Source of the DNA: Gemmobacter aquatilis
GTDB lineage: Bacteria > Pseudomonadota > Alphaproteobacteria > Rhodobacterales > Rhodobacteraceae
Direction: 5' to 3'
Length of the DNA: 64,000 bases
Assembly (NCBI RefSeq): GCF_900110025.1
Contig: NZ_FOCE01000009.1
Location: 62,001 to 126,000 of the forward strand
Under the pieces are notes generated by a model. That model worked only from the letters and a program-made list of their open reading frames with translations, was not told the origin of the DNA and did no database searches. Shown piece after piece: positions 1 to 8,912 of the stretch (position 1 is its first letter; each line of letters opens with the position of its first letter). Position numbers and translations under genes: made by a program.

Positions 1-90
1 AGGATTGCCGGGTGCCATGACGGGCCCGGAACCACCGCCCGCCCGCTGCAAACGGGGGGCATGAAAATACATCGCTCGATGAGGATGACC

Positions 91-558
91 ATGCGCAACC
101 TTGATTTCGCACCGCTTTACCGTGCCACCGTGGGCTTTGACCGGATCGCCGATCTGATGGACCGGGCGCTCAGCGCCGATGTCGCCCAACCCACCTATCC
201 GCCCTACAATATCGAAAAGACCGCCGAAAACGCCTATCGCATTTCGATCGCCGTCGCGGGTTTCACCCCCGAAGAGCTGAATGTCGAGGTGCGGGATGGC
301 GCGCTGTTCGTCACCGCCCGCAAGGCGCCGGAAGAAGGCAACCGCAATTTCCTGCATCGCGGCATCGCCACCCGCGCCTTTGAACGCCGCTTCGCGCTGG
401 CCGATCATGTGCGCGTGACGGGGGCGGCGCATGAACACGGGATGCTGCATATCGACCTCATGCGCGAAACGCCCGAGGCGCTGAAACCCCGCCGGATCGA
501 GATCGCCCGCCCTGCCGCGCCCGTCGCGGCCCGGCAGGTCGAAGGCAGCGTGAACTGA
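91..558 (+). CDS. Hsp20 family small heat-shock chaperone
   Basis: ATP-independent holdase of the IbpA/Hsp20 type that binds unfolding proteins in the cytoplasm. The 155-residue product begins MRNLDFAPLYR..VGFDR, the usual start of proteobacterial IbpA-like proteins. It has an alpha-crystallin domain at about residues 35-125 (YNIEK..YRISIAVAGF, ELNVEVRDGALFVTARK, FERRFALADHV) and a short C-terminal tail. In-frame ATGs lie at 61, 79 and 85. The ATG at 91 is chosen because GAGGA at 81-85 is a well-spaced ribosome-binding site and the family N-terminus begins here. Only 90 bases of upstream sequence are visible, so a heat-shock promoter cannot be judged. Confidence 0.9.
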   Translation: MRNLDFAPLYRATVGFDRIADLMDRALSADVAQPTYPPYNIEKTAENAYRISIAVAGFTPEELNVEVRDGALFVTARKAPEEGNRNFLHRGIATRAFERRFALADHVRVTGAAHEHGMLHIDLMRETPEALKPRRIEIARPAAPVAARQVEGSVN

Positions 559-698
559 AACCACGCGGGATCAACGGGGGCGCGCCGGGCAACTGGCGCG
601 CCCCTTCCATTCTGTGCGCGGGGTGCAAACCGCGATCAACGCCCTTGTCATCGCCGCCCATCCTGCCGATATGCGATGCACCTGCAGGAGGATGTTGA

Positions 699-1886
699 TT
701 GGATCGAGTGACATTGCCCGAACGCCCCGACTGGCGGGCCGAGGCGGAGAGGTTGGGCTTCACCTTTGCCGATATGCACGGCGCGCCCTATTGGGACGAA
801 ACCTCCGCCTACCGCTTTACCTTGGCCGAGGTGGAAGATCAGATCGAAGACCCGGCGACCGAACTGCACGCGATGTGCCGCGAAGCGGTGTCGCGGATCG
901 TTGGTTCCGAGGCGCTGATGGCGCGGATGGGCCTGCCCGAGGCGCATTGGGGCCTGATCGCCGACAGTTGGCAGGCGGGCGAGCCAGAGCTTTATGGGCG
1001 GCTGGATCTGGCGCATGACGGGCAGGAGCCTGCCAAGTTGCTGGAATACAACGCCGATACGCCAACCTCGCTGTATGAAAGCGCGTCGTTCCAATGGCTG
1101 TGGCTGGAACAGCAACTGGCGGCAGGGGTGCTGCCCGAAGGTGCAGACCAGTTCAACCGCATCCACGAGGCGCTGGTGGAACGGTTTGCCGAAATCTTTG
1201 CCCCCGATACGGATGTGCATTTCGCCGCAGCCGCAGGCAATCCCGAAGATTACGCCACAGTCGAGGCGCTGGGCTGGGCCGCGCGCGAGGCGGGGCTGGG
1301 CGCGCATTACACCGATCTGGAACAGATCGGGCTGACCGCGCAGGGCCAGTTTGCCGATTCCGAAAGCCGGGTGATCGGTACGCTGTTCAAGCTGTACCCG
1401 TGGGAAGACCTGCTGGCCGATGAATTTGCCGCCCATCTGGCGGGGTCCGGCTGCCGCTTCATCGAGCCGCCGTGGAAGGCGCTGCTGTCGAACAAGGCGA
1501 TCCTGCCGATGTTGTGGCAGTTCTTCCCCGGCCATCCCAACCTGCTGCCCGCCTATTTTGCCGAGGATGTGACCGCCGGTCGCGCCTCCGGCGCTGCCGA
1601 GGCGCTGGCAGCGGGGCATGTGGAAAAACCGATCTTCTCGCGCGAAGGGGTCGGGGTGCGGATCGTCGAGAATGGTCAGATGCTGGAGGCGTCGGGCAAT
1701 GCCGATTACGACCGCCACCCGCGAATCCTGCAGGCCTATCATCCCCTGCCGCTGATGGGCGGGATGCGCCCGGTGATCGGCGCCTGGATCGTCGGCGAAA
1801 CCTGCGTGGGCATGGGCCTGCGCGAGGATGCCAGCCGGATCACGCAGGATCTGTCCCGCTTCAAACCGCATTTCATGGAAGGATGA
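699..1886 (+). CDS. Glutathionylspermidine synthase family protein (YgiC-like ATP-grasp)
   Basis: The 395-residue product matches the preATP-grasp/ATP-grasp family of the C-terminal glutathionylspermidine synthetase domain, as in E. coli YgiC. The stretch LLEYNADTPTSLYES at about residues 114-128 and KPIFSREGVGVRIV near residue 312 are typical nucleotide/Mg-binding segments. No amidase domain is present, so it is the synthetase-only form; its real substrate is not established for this subfamily. The start is TTG at 699, six bases after GGAGG at 688-692; an overlapping ATG at 692 is in another frame. The next gene, a YgiB-like lipoprotein, follows after 7 bases, as in the E. coli ygiB-ygiC pair. 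Confidence 0.85.
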   Translation: MDRVTLPERPDWRAEAERLGFTFADMHGAPYWDETSAYRFTLAEVEDQIEDPATELHAMCREAVSRIVGSEALMARMGLPEAHWGLIADSWQAGEPELYGRLDLAHDGQEPAKLLEYNADTPTSLYESASFQWLWLEQQLAAGVLPEGADQFNRIHEALVERFAEIFAPDTDVHFAAAAGNPEDYATVEALGWAAREAGLGAHYTDLEQIGLTAQGQFADSESRVIGTLFKLYPWEDLLADEFAAHLAGSGCRFIEPPWKALLSNKAILPMLWQFFPGHPNLLPAYFAEDVTAGRASGAAEALAAGHVEKPIFSREGVGVRIVENGQMLEASGNADYDRHPRILQAYHPLPLMGGMRPVIGAWIVGETCVGMGLREDASRITQDLSRFKPHFMEG

Positions 1887-1893
1887 CGACGCG

Positions 1894-2460
1894 ATGAAAC
1901 GCTCTCGCCATGTGGCGCTGACCCTGCTGGGGGCTGCCGCCTTCGGCCTCGCCGCCTGTCAGGAAGAGGCAACCGAGGCGGCCAGCTTTGCCGATCTCGA
2001 CAGTTGCCTGGCCGCCGCCAGCGATGGCGGCTGGTTCACCGAGGCCGATTGCAAGACCACCTTCGCCGAGGCGCAAGTGCTGCACGAGGAAACCGCGCCG
2101 CGCTATGAAAGCCGCGAACTGTGCGAGCAGGAACATGGAGAGGGCGCCTGCGGCGGTGACAGCGTGTCGGGCGGGGGCGGCGGGTTCAGCTTCATGCCGC
2201 TGCTGATGGGCTACATGATTGGCAGTGCGCTGGGCGGCGGGCGCCCGGTGGCGCAGCCGGTGATGGCGCGGGCAGGGGGCGGCTTCACCACGCCGGGTGG
2301 CACTGCCGTTTCCAATCTGGGGGGCGCGGGCAAGATGCCTGCCAGCGCCTTTGCCAAGGCGCCCATCACCAAGGGCCTGCCGCCGATGACGCAGGCACAG
2401 GTGCAATCGCGCGGCGGGTTCGGTGGGTCTGCCGCGCCGCGCAGCAGTTCGGGCGGATAA
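1894..2460 (+). CDS. DUF1190 (YgiB-like) predicted lipoprotein
   Basis: The 188-residue product begins MKRSRHVALTLLGAAAFGLAAC, a lipoprotein signal with lipobox LAAC at Cys22, so it is probably attached to the outer or inner membrane. The mature part has four further cysteines around residues 33-90, then a Gly-rich middle (GGGGGFSFMPLLMGYMIG) and a Gly/Ser-rich tail, as in DUF1190/YgiB. It starts 7 bases after the ATP-grasp gene, with GGAAGGA upstream, so the two are cotranscribed. The molecular function of the family is unknown. The paired ygiC/ygiB organisation suggests an envelope-linked ligase partner, which is inference. Confidence 0.8.
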   Translation: MKRSRHVALTLLGAAAFGLAACQEEATEAASFADLDSCLAAASDGGWFTEADCKTTFAEAQVLHEETAPRYESRELCEQEHGEGACGGDSVSGGGGGFSFMPLLMGYMIGSALGGGRPVAQPVMARAGGGFTTPGGTAVSNLGGAGKMPASAFAKAPITKGLPPMTQAQVQSRGGFGGSAAPRSSSGG

Positions 2461-2462
2461 GG

Positions 2463-2531
2463 AAAGGGGGCGCTCGCGCCCCCTCTGGCCTTAGGCCATT
2501 CACCCCCTGAGAGTATTTGGACCAGGATGAA
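2463..2531 (+). repeat. Dispersed intergenic palindromic repeat, family A (copy 1), likely terminator
   Basis: Hairpin GGGGGCGC-TC-GCGCCCCC (2466-2483), then GGCCTTAGGCC (2487-2497), then CACCCCCTGAGAGTATTTGG and a GATGAAA tail. The same architecture recurs near 15111, 21263, 21350 (inverted), 26450, 32040 and 32100 (inverted). It lies between convergent genes and probably terminates both. Confidence 0.65.
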
Positions 2532-2559
2532 AGGGGGAGGTTTCTTCCCCCTTCGCCGG

Positions 2560-4044
2560 TCAGATGCTGAGGCAGATGTATTTCATTTCGAGATAGTCTT
2601 CGATCCCGTGATGGCTGCCTTCGCGGCCAAGGCCCGATTGCTTGACCCCGCCAAACGGTGCGACCTCGGTCGAGATGATGCCGGTGTTCACGCCGACGAT
2701 GCCATATTCCAGCGCTTCCTGCACCCGGGTGATCCGGCCCACATCGCGCGCGTAGAAGTAAGAGGCGAGGCCGAAGATCGTGGCATTGGCCTTTTCGATC
2801 ACCTCTTCCTCGGTGTCGAACTTGAACAGCGGCGCCAGTGGGCCGAAGGTTTCTTCATTCGTCACCAGCATGTCATCGGTCACCCCGGCGACCACGGTCG
2901 GCTGAAAGAAGGTGCCGCCCAACGCGTGCCGCTGGCCGCCGGTGATGATCGAGGCGCCCTTGGCCAGCGCATCGGCGACATGTTCCTCGACCTTTTCCAC
3001 CGCATCCATGTTGATCAGCGGCCCGGTGGTCACCCCCGCCTCCAGCCCGTCGCCGACATTCAGCTTGCGCACGGCGGCCGACAGCTTTTCGGCGAAGGCA
3101 TCATAAACCCCGGCCTGCACGTAGATCCGGTTGGCGCAGACGCAGGTCTGGCCGTTGTTGCGGAATTTCGAGGCCATCGCACCCTCGACCGCCGCATCCA
3201 GATCGGCATCGTCGAACACGATGAAGGGCGCGTTGCCGCCCAGCTCCATCGAGCATTTCATCACCTGATCCGCGGCCTGACGCAGCAGGATGCGGCCCAC
3301 TTCGGTCGATCCGGTGAAGGTCAGCTTGCGCACCGCGTGGTTTTCGCAGAATTCCTTGCCGATGCCGACGGCGCCCTTCTTGTCAGAGGTGACGACCGAG
3401 AACAGGCCTGCCGGGATGCCCGCGCGTTCCGCCAGAACAGCCAGCGCCAGCGCCGACAGCGGCGTGTCTTCGGCCGGGCGGGCGACGAAGCCGCAGCCTG
3501 CCGCCAGCGCCGGGCCGCATTTGCGGGTAATCATCGCATTGGGGAAGTTCCACGGCGTGATCGAGCCGACCACGCCGATCGGCTGCTTGATCACGGTGAT
3601 CCGCTTGTCGCGCATATGGCCGGGGATGGTTTCGCCATAGATGCGCTTCGCCTCTTCGGCGAACCATTCGATGAAGCTGGCGCCATAGGCGATTTCGCCC
3701 TTGGCTTCGGCCAGCGGCTTGCCCATTTCGGCGGTGAGGATGGCGCCCAGATCATCCTGATTGGCCATCATCAGGTCGAACCACTTGCGCAGCACATTGG
3801 CGCGTTCCTTGCCGGTGCGCGCCGCCCATTCCTTCTGGGCGATCTGCGCCGCCGCAATCGCCCGGGCAGTTTCGGCCCGGCCAAGGTTCGGCACCGTGCA
3901 GATCACGTCGCCGCGCGCGGGGTTGCGCACCTCCATCGTCGCGCCGTCATCGGCGTCGATCCAGGCGCCGGCCACATAGGCCTGCGTCACCAGCAGCGAC
4001 GGATCCTTCAGGCGGGCGCGCAGATCGGTGGCGGAATCAAGCAT
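2560..4044 (-). CDS. gabD: Succinate-semialdehyde dehydrogenase
   Basis: Oxidises succinate semialdehyde to succinate with NAD(P)+, the last step of GABA degradation, feeding the TCA cycle. The 494 residues match the family length. Visible motifs are the cofactor-binding segment [21 protein letters not shown], the general-base segment [15 protein letters not shown] and the nucleophile segment [11 protein letters not shown] with the catalytic cysteine. The C-terminus [22 protein letters not shown] is typical of GabD. AGGAG lies 5 bases upstream of the ATG at 4044. It stands alone on the minus strand. No GABA transaminase gene is in the window, so other aldehyde substrates remain possible. Confidence 0.92.
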   Translation of the reverse strand: MLDSATDLRARLKDPSLLVTQAYVAGAWIDADDGATMEVRNPARGDVICTVPNLGRAETARAIAAAQIAQKEWAARTGKERANVLRKWFDLMMANQDDLGAILTAEMGKPLAEAKGEIAYGASFIEWFAEEAKRIYGETIPGHMRDKRITVIKQPIGVVGSITPWNFPNAMITRKCGPALAAGCGFVARPAEDTPLSALALAVLAERAGIPAGLFSVVTSDKKGAVGIGKEFCENHAVRKLTFTGSTEVGRILLRQAADQVMKCSMELGGNAPFIVFDDADLDAAVEGAMASKFRNNGQTCVCANRIYVQAGVYDAFAEKLSAAVRKLNVGDGLEAGVTTGPLINMDAVEKVEEHVADALAKGASIITGGQRHALGGTFFQPTVVAGVTDDMLVTNEETFGPLAPLFKFDTEEEVIEKANATIFGLASYFYARDVGRITRVQEALEYGIVGVNTGIISTEVAPFGGVKQSGLGREGSHHGIEDYLEMKYICLSI

Positions 4045-4165
4045 GGGAGTCTCCTGACTTCAATTTGGCGCATGGTGATCCGACTGCGCTGCGCTGTCCA
4101 GTTCGCCGGCGGCAGAAATCCAAAGAATTCCGTCATTTTTGATCAAATACCTGCGGGCCGCAGGA

Positions 4166-4495
4166 TCAGCTCTTGGCGTGCATCCGTTCGATATAGCCGC
4201 GCATCTCTTCGGCCTCGTGGCGGGCATCGCGCAGGCCCTCCATTGCGGCGCGCAGTTCGGCCTCGGTCTGCGACAACTGGTTCATCAGCTCTGACTCGCG
4301 CTGTTCGACATAGAGCAGCGCCTGATCGCGGGTTTCCTCGGCCTCGTGCAGCGATTGCGCCAGACGGTCCAACTCCCCCATATCGCTGGCTGAAACGCGG
4401 CGGAAGCGGTGCACCAGCCAATTGGCGAACCAGCCCAGCGTAAAGGCCAGCATCAGCACGATGGCGGTGGCGACGACGAATTCATTGCGGTTCAT
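4166..4495 (-). CDS. Small membrane-anchored coiled-coil protein, function unknown
   Basis: A 109-residue protein with one N-terminal membrane segment (about residues 7-30, VATAIVLMLAFTLGWFANWLV) and a long charged heptad-like region (residues 38-105, LDRLAQSLHEAEETRDQAL...) predicted to form a coiled coil, presumably cytoplasmic. It starts 34 bases after the OmpA-type gene stop on the same strand and is probably cotranscribed with it. I recognise no named family. A scaffold or envelope-organising role is only inferred from architecture and neighbour. Confidence 0.8.
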   Translation of the reverse strand: MNRNEFVVATAIVLMLAFTLGWFANWLVHRFRRVSASDMGELDRLAQSLHEAEETRDQALLYVEQRESELMNQLSQTEAELRAAMEGLRDARHEAEEMRGYIERMHAKS

Positions 4496-4529
4496 GCGGA
4501 ATGTCCTGTGGCGTCACGGAAAGCGGCGG

Positions 4530-6539
4530 TCAGTTCTTGGTCGGGCGGGGTTTCGGGCGCAGGGTGATCTTGTCGGGCGCGACCGAGGGGCTGGTATCCT
4601 GAGAGAAGTCGGGGCCTGCCTCTGCGGCAGGCGGGGCGTCGGGTTTGGCGGAGCCCGCTGCGTCGGCGGGGGGCGCGGCTGCGGGCGCGCTGCCTTCCAG
4701 CAGGGTGAACTCGATCCGCCGATTGGCTTCGCGCCCTTCTTCGGTGCCATTGTCTGCGACCGGCAGCCCTTCGCCATAGCCCTTGGCCACCAGCCCGGCC
4801 ACAGGTGCGTGACGGCCCTGCAGCGCCAACAGCACCGCCTCGGCCCGCGCCTGGCTCAGCGCCAGATTGCCATCGACCGAGCCCTGCGCATCGGTATGCC
4901 CGGCGATTTCAAGCTTCAGTTCCGGGCAGCCTTTCAGGATCTCGGCCAGCGCATCCATCGTGGCGCCATCTTCCGGCGTGATCTCGGCAGAACTGGGCGG
5001 GAAGGTGATCTTGCGCTTGGCCATCACCGCGTTCAGATCCGCCGCACATTCCTCGGGGCTGGGCAGGGCGGCGAAAGGATCAAACGCCTCGTCATAGCGC
5101 ACCGCCACCTTGAAGCTCTTGCCCTGACCCAGCTTGTCCGACAGGATCTGCGCCACCCGCGCCCGCCCGTCCGGCTTGCCGGTGGTGCCCGAGAGCTCCA
5201 CCGTATCCGCCCGCACGGTCAGCGCGCCGTCATGCAGTTCGGCCAGCGCCTCCAGCCCGGCCAGCACGCGCAGCGGCCAGCCGTCTGGCAGTTCGGGGTC
5301 GAACCGCGTCGCGGTATAGACATTCGCCGCGCCGAATTGCGCCCGCGCATAACTGTCCACCGCCGCTTTCAGCAGTTCGTCGGTCAGCCGGCCGCGCAGT
5401 TGCACCTTGCCTTCGGGCGACAGGCTGGCGGTGAATTCTGCCGGGCCCTGCAAGGCGGCAGTGGATTTCGGCGGCAGCGTGGCCTTCAGCGAAAACACCT
5501 GTGGCAGGGCGGCCTGCAACTCGCCTACCACACGGTCGAAGGTGGCCTGCGATGTGTCGGGGCTGGCCAGCAGCGTGACATCGGCATCCGAAAAGGTGAT
5601 CGTGCCGCCGCCCAGCTCGGCCACGGCACTGATCCCGGCGGTGGTGGCCTGCGCCCAACTGGGCGTCGGCACGCCAAGGCCCACGGTGCAGATCGCCGCG
5701 CCCTCGATCCCCGCCGCCGTTCCCGCCTGCAGGATCAGGTCGCGCGCGCGGTCGGTATCGGCAGAACAGGCATCAAAACGCGCGCCCTCGGCATCCTTGA
5801 TGAAGCGCAGGGTGAACGGCGTCAGCACCGGGCGCGGCGCGGAAATATCGACGCTGACCGCCAGACCGGCGGGGCGGATCTTCGCCAACTCAGCCTCCAG
5901 CCGCCGTTTCTGCGCATCGCTGTCGGAAATGGCGATGATCGCCACCTTGTCCGCCGCGACCGAGATCTTGGAGCGGGGCAACAGCTTCAGCGCCTCGGTG
6001 CCGAATTTCAGCGCGGCCTCCCAGCCCTCCGGCGGCGGAAAGGCGGCGGTTTCCAGCATGTCCGACACGGGCAGGCCGCCCGCCAGTTCCGTCACCACAT
6101 CCGACAGCGGCTTTACCTCGGGCGCATCGGGGGCAGGTGCCGCCGGATCCGGCTCCACCGGGGCTGGCAGCAGCCCGATCAACGAGATCCCGTCGGTGTT
6201 GCGCAGCATTTCCACCGAAAAGCGCGGCGCCTCGATCGCGCGCACCGGCGCCACATCCATCCGGTCGCGCACCCGCGCGCTGTCCACCACCGTGCCCGCG
6301 ATGTTGATGACGCGAAATCGCGCCGCCTCGTTCGGGGCGGTGCCGACGATGCGCACCTGCAACCCCGAGGCGCGCACCTCGGGCCAGGTGATCCCCTCGG
6401 TCATCAGGGCGGATCGCACGGCGGCGACCGACCGGCTTTCAATCAGCCCCGTGCCCGTCCAGGCCGTGACAATCGCCACCACCCCCGCCGAGACGAAGGC
6501 AGCCGTGGTCAGCAAGGAGGGCGGGAGTCGCATGGGCAT
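4530..6539 (-). CDS. OmpA-family peptidoglycan-binding protein with BON-like repeats
   Basis: A 669-residue protein with an N-terminal membrane segment or uncleaved signal (about residues 8-32), a long middle with repeated BON-like segments (VTELAGGLP.., ILSDKLGQGKSFKVAVRYD), and an OmpA C-terminal domain (about residues 505-615). The last shows LKLEIAGHTDAQGSVDGNLALSQARAEAV and a closing NRRIEFTLL, the peptidoglycan-binding signature. A Pro/Ala-rich tail follows. It probably links the inner or outer membrane to the cell wall. The start at 6539 has only a weak ribosome-binding site; a second ATG lies two codons later at 6533. The coiled-coil membrane gene follows 34 bases downstream. Confidence 0.85.
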   Translation of the reverse strand: MPMRLPPSLLTTAAFVSAGVVAIVTAWTGTGLIESRSVAAVRSALMTEGITWPEVRASGLQVRIVGTAPNEAARFRVINIAGTVVDSARVRDRMDVAPVRAIEAPRFSVEMLRNTDGISLIGLLPAPVEPDPAAPAPDAPEVKPLSDVVTELAGGLPVSDMLETAAFPPPEGWEAALKFGTEALKLLPRSKISVAADKVAIIAISDSDAQKRRLEAELAKIRPAGLAVSVDISAPRPVLTPFTLRFIKDAEGARFDACSADTDRARDLILQAGTAAGIEGAAICTVGLGVPTPSWAQATTAGISAVAELGGGTITFSDADVTLLASPDTSQATFDRVVGELQAALPQVFSLKATLPPKSTAALQGPAEFTASLSPEGKVQLRGRLTDELLKAAVDSYARAQFGAANVYTATRFDPELPDGWPLRVLAGLEALAELHDGALTVRADTVELSGTTGKPDGRARVAQILSDKLGQGKSFKVAVRYDEAFDPFAALPSPEECAADLNAVMAKRKITFPPSSAEITPEDGATMDALAEILKGCPELKLEIAGHTDAQGSVDGNLALSQARAEAVLLALQGRHAPVAGLVAKGYGEGLPVADNGTEEGREANRRIEFTLLEGSAPAAAPPADAAGSAKPDAPPAAEAGPDFSQDTSPSVAPDKITLRPKPRPTKN

Positions 6540-6594
6540 GGCTTTCGCAAGCGGGTGTCATGGGTTCATTAGGGCGATCCCCGCCCCGGATCAA

Positions 6595-7566
6595 TTAAAC
6601 CAGCGCCGCACCGGCAAGAAACAGCGCAAGGATCAACCCGGCATCGCGGTTGGACCGGAACAGATGCAGGCAGCGCGCCGGGTCGGTGGTATCCAGCCGC
6701 GACATCTGCCAGCCCAGGTGCCAGCCAAAGGCCCAGACGCCGCACAGCCCCAGCGCCAGCGGCAGCGGCCCCTGCGGCAGCAGCGCCAGTACCACCGCCA
6801 GCGCCGCCAGCAGCACCGAAAGTGCCAGAAACACCCGCAGCGCCGTGCCGGTATGCGCATCGCCAAACAGCCGCGCGGTGGATTTTACCCCGATCAGCGC
6901 GTCATCCTCCTTGTCCTGATGGGCATAGATCGTGTCATAGAACAGCGTCCAGACGATCCCCGAGGCCCACAAGGCCACCGCCGCCGGCGACACGCTGCCC
7001 GCGTGGGCCGCCCAGGCCAGCAGGGCGCCCCAGTTGAAGGCCAGCCCCAGAAACACCTGGGGCCACCAGGTGAACCGCTTGGCAAACGGATAGATCGCCA
7101 CAAGCGCCAGTGACCCCACGCCCAGCAGGATCGCCGTCAGGTTATAGGTGAACAGGATCGCAGCACCCGCCAGTGATTGCAGCCCCATCCAGATCAACGC
7201 GCCGCGCACGCTCACCTGCCCCGAAGGGATCGGGCGCGACCGTGTGCGCGCCACCCGCCCGTCGAACTCGCGGTCTGTGATGTCGTTCCAGGTGCAACCC
7301 GCACCGCGCATCAGCGCGGCACCCAGCGTGCAACTGGCTGCGATCCACAGATCCCACAGCCGGAACCCCGCCGGATCGGCGGCGGCGGCCAGCGCCAGCC
7401 CCCAGAAACAGGGCAGCAGCAGCAGCCATGTGCCGATGGGCCGGTCGGCCCGGCTCAGCCGCAGATAGGGCCGCGTGGCGGGCGGGGCGAGCCGGTCCAC
7501 CCAGTTGCCCTGCACGGCATCGGCAACGCTCTGGTCGGCCACTGGCGTTTCGTCGCGCTGTTGCAT
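6595..7566 (-). CDS. ubiA: 4-hydroxybenzoate polyprenyltransferase
   Basis: Inner-membrane enzyme that attaches the polyprenyl tail to 4-hydroxybenzoate in ubiquinone synthesis. The 323-residue product is highly hydrophobic with about nine membrane segments. It has the first Asp-rich motif NDITDREFDGRVARTRSRP and the second DTIYAHQDKEDD, both diagnostic of UbiA. The frame stays open far upstream, but MQQRDETPVADQ at 7566 is the first ATG giving a normal family N-terminus; its ribosome-binding site is weak. The rsmE start is only 12 bases away on the other strand, so both promoters must lie within or beside the opposite gene. Confidence 0.93.
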   Translation of the reverse strand: MQQRDETPVADQSVADAVQGNWVDRLAPPATRPYLRLSRADRPIGTWLLLLPCFWGLALAAAADPAGFRLWDLWIAASCTLGAALMRGAGCTWNDITDREFDGRVARTRSRPIPSGQVSVRGALIWMGLQSLAGAAILFTYNLTAILLGVGSLALVAIYPFAKRFTWWPQVFLGLAFNWGALLAWAAHAGSVSPAAVALWASGIVWTLFYDTIYAHQDKEDDALIGVKSTARLFGDAHTGTALRVFLALSVLLAALAVVLALLPQGPLPLALGLCGVWAFGWHLGWQMSRLDTTDPARCLHLFRSNRDAGLILALFLAGAALV

Positions 7567-7578
7567 AGGCTTGGCCCC

Positions 7579-8307
7579 ATGATGACGGATGCAAAAATCA
7601 GGCTCTATGTAGATCACCCGCTGGCCGGGGGGCAATCGGTTCCGCTGGATGCCGATCAGGCGCTCTACCTCTTTTCGGTCATGCGGCTGCAACGGGGGGA
7701 TGCGGTGCTGCTGTTCAACGGGCGGGACGGCGAATGGCGGGCCGAAGTGGCCGAGGCGACCAAACGCCGTGGCGTGCTGATCTGCCGCTCGCAGACCCGG
7801 CCGCTGTCCCCGTCCCCCGACCTGTGGCTGCTGTTCGCGCCGGTGAAAAAGGCCGAAACCGTGTTCATCGTCGAAAAGGCCGTGGAACTGGGCGTGGCGC
7901 GGCTTTGCCCGGTGCAGACCGCGCGCACCAATGCCGACCGGCTGAACCGCGACCGGATGCAGGCCAATGCGCGCGAGGCCGCCGAACAATGCGGCGCGAC
8001 GGTGGTGCCCGAGGTGGAGGATCTGCTGCCGCTGGAGCGGCGTCTGGCCGACTGGCCGGCAGAGCGCCGGATCCTGTGGTGCAACGAGGCGCTGGCCGGG
8101 GCGGCCACGGTGCTGGCCGGGCAGGCGCGGGGGCCCTGGGCGATTCTGATCGGGCCGGAAGGCGGGTTTTCCCCAGCCGAGGCCGCGCGGCTGGCGGCAA
8201 TGCCGCAGGTGGTGCAGGCCAGCCTTGGCCCGCGCATCCTGCGCGCGGAAACGGCGGCGGTGGCAGCGCTGACGCTGTGGCAAAGCGCGCTGGGGGATTG
8301 GGCGTGA
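7579..8307 (+). CDS. rsmE: 16S rRNA (uracil(1498)-N(3))-methyltransferase
   Basis: SPOUT-class enzyme that methylates U1498 of 16S rRNA with S-adenosylmethionine. The 242-residue product shows an N-terminal PUA-like part (QALYLFSVMRLQRGDAVLLFNG) and the C-terminal trefoil-knot motifs ILIGPEGGFSPAEA and LGPRILRAETA, which define RsmE. ATGs at 7579 and 7582 are both possible. Its last codons overlap the GTG of the next membrane-protein gene (GTGA at 8304-8307), so the two are translationally coupled. Confidence 0.93.
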   Translation: MMTDAKIRLYVDHPLAGGQSVPLDADQALYLFSVMRLQRGDAVLLFNGRDGEWRAEVAEATKRRGVLICRSQTRPLSPSPDLWLLFAPVKKAETVFIVEKAVELGVARLCPVQTARTNADRLNRDRMQANAREAAEQCGATVVPEVEDLLPLERRLADWPAERRILWCNEALAGAATVLAGQARGPWAILIGPEGGFSPAEAARLAAMPQVVQASLGPRILRAETAAVAALTLWQSALGDWA

Positions 8308-8852
8308 TCCGCCCCGATGCCATGGCGGCCCTTGCCCGCTGGCGCGAGGTGGCGCTGGCGGCGGGGATCATTGCGCTGGGGCTTTGGCTGATGGGGCAGG
8401 GTGGGCTGATCCTGTTGCCGGTGGGCGGGGCCGTCATCGCGGTCGGCGCGGGCATGGCGCTGCTGGCGCTGCGCCGCCTGCGCTTTGCCCAAGCCCCCGC
8501 CGCCCCAGGCCTTGTGGAGGTGGACGAGGGGCAGGTGAGCTATTTCGGCCCGGTCTCCGGCGGCTTCGTGTCGCTGCGCGAATTGGTGGAGCTGCGGCTG
8601 CTGGCGCGCGGCGGGCAGCGCTTCTGGCGGCTGAAACAGGCCGATGGGCAGGCGCTGCTGGTGCCGGTCGATGCGACCGGGGCCGAAGGCCTGTTCGATG
8701 CGTTCTCGGCCCTGCCGGGGATGGACAGCCAGAGCCTTGTCGCAGCCCTTGATCTTCCGGTCGCTCCGGGCGCAGACGGGGTGCCAGCGTTGCTGCAAGA
8801 CACGCTCGGCCCGGTGATCTGGCGGCGTGCGCAGCGCCCGGCCTTGACTTGA
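8304..8852 (+). CDS. Hypothetical two-pass membrane protein
   Basis: A 182-residue product starting with GTG, overlapping the rsmE stop by four bases. Two membrane segments form a hairpin (about residues 15-52, VALAAGIIALGLWLMG and LLPVGGAVIAVGAGMALLAL). A soluble C-terminal domain (LVEVDEGQVSYFGPVSGGFVSLRELVELRL...FWRLKQADGQALLVPVDATG) resembles small PH-like folds found in bacterial membrane proteins, which is inference. It lies between rsmE and gshA. No function is assigned. Confidence 0.8.
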   Translation: MIRPDAMAALARWREVALAAGIIALGLWLMGQGGLILLPVGGAVIAVGAGMALLALRRLRFAQAPAAPGLVEVDEGQVSYFGPVSGGFVSLRELVELRLLARGGQRFWRLKQADGQALLVPVDATGAEGLFDAFSALPGMDSQSLVAALDLPVAPGADGVPALLQDTLGPVIWRRAQRPALT

Positions 8853-8912
8853 GCCGCCGCGCGCGCCACCTGTTGGCGCCCGAACCCCAAAGCCAGAGCA
8901 CGGAGCCTTCCC

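Noticed and set aside
2527-4443. A 638-codon plus-strand frame opposite gabD
   Set aside because: The GabD protein on the minus strand carries all catalytic motifs; the plus frame is low-complexity Arg/His/Ala-rich.
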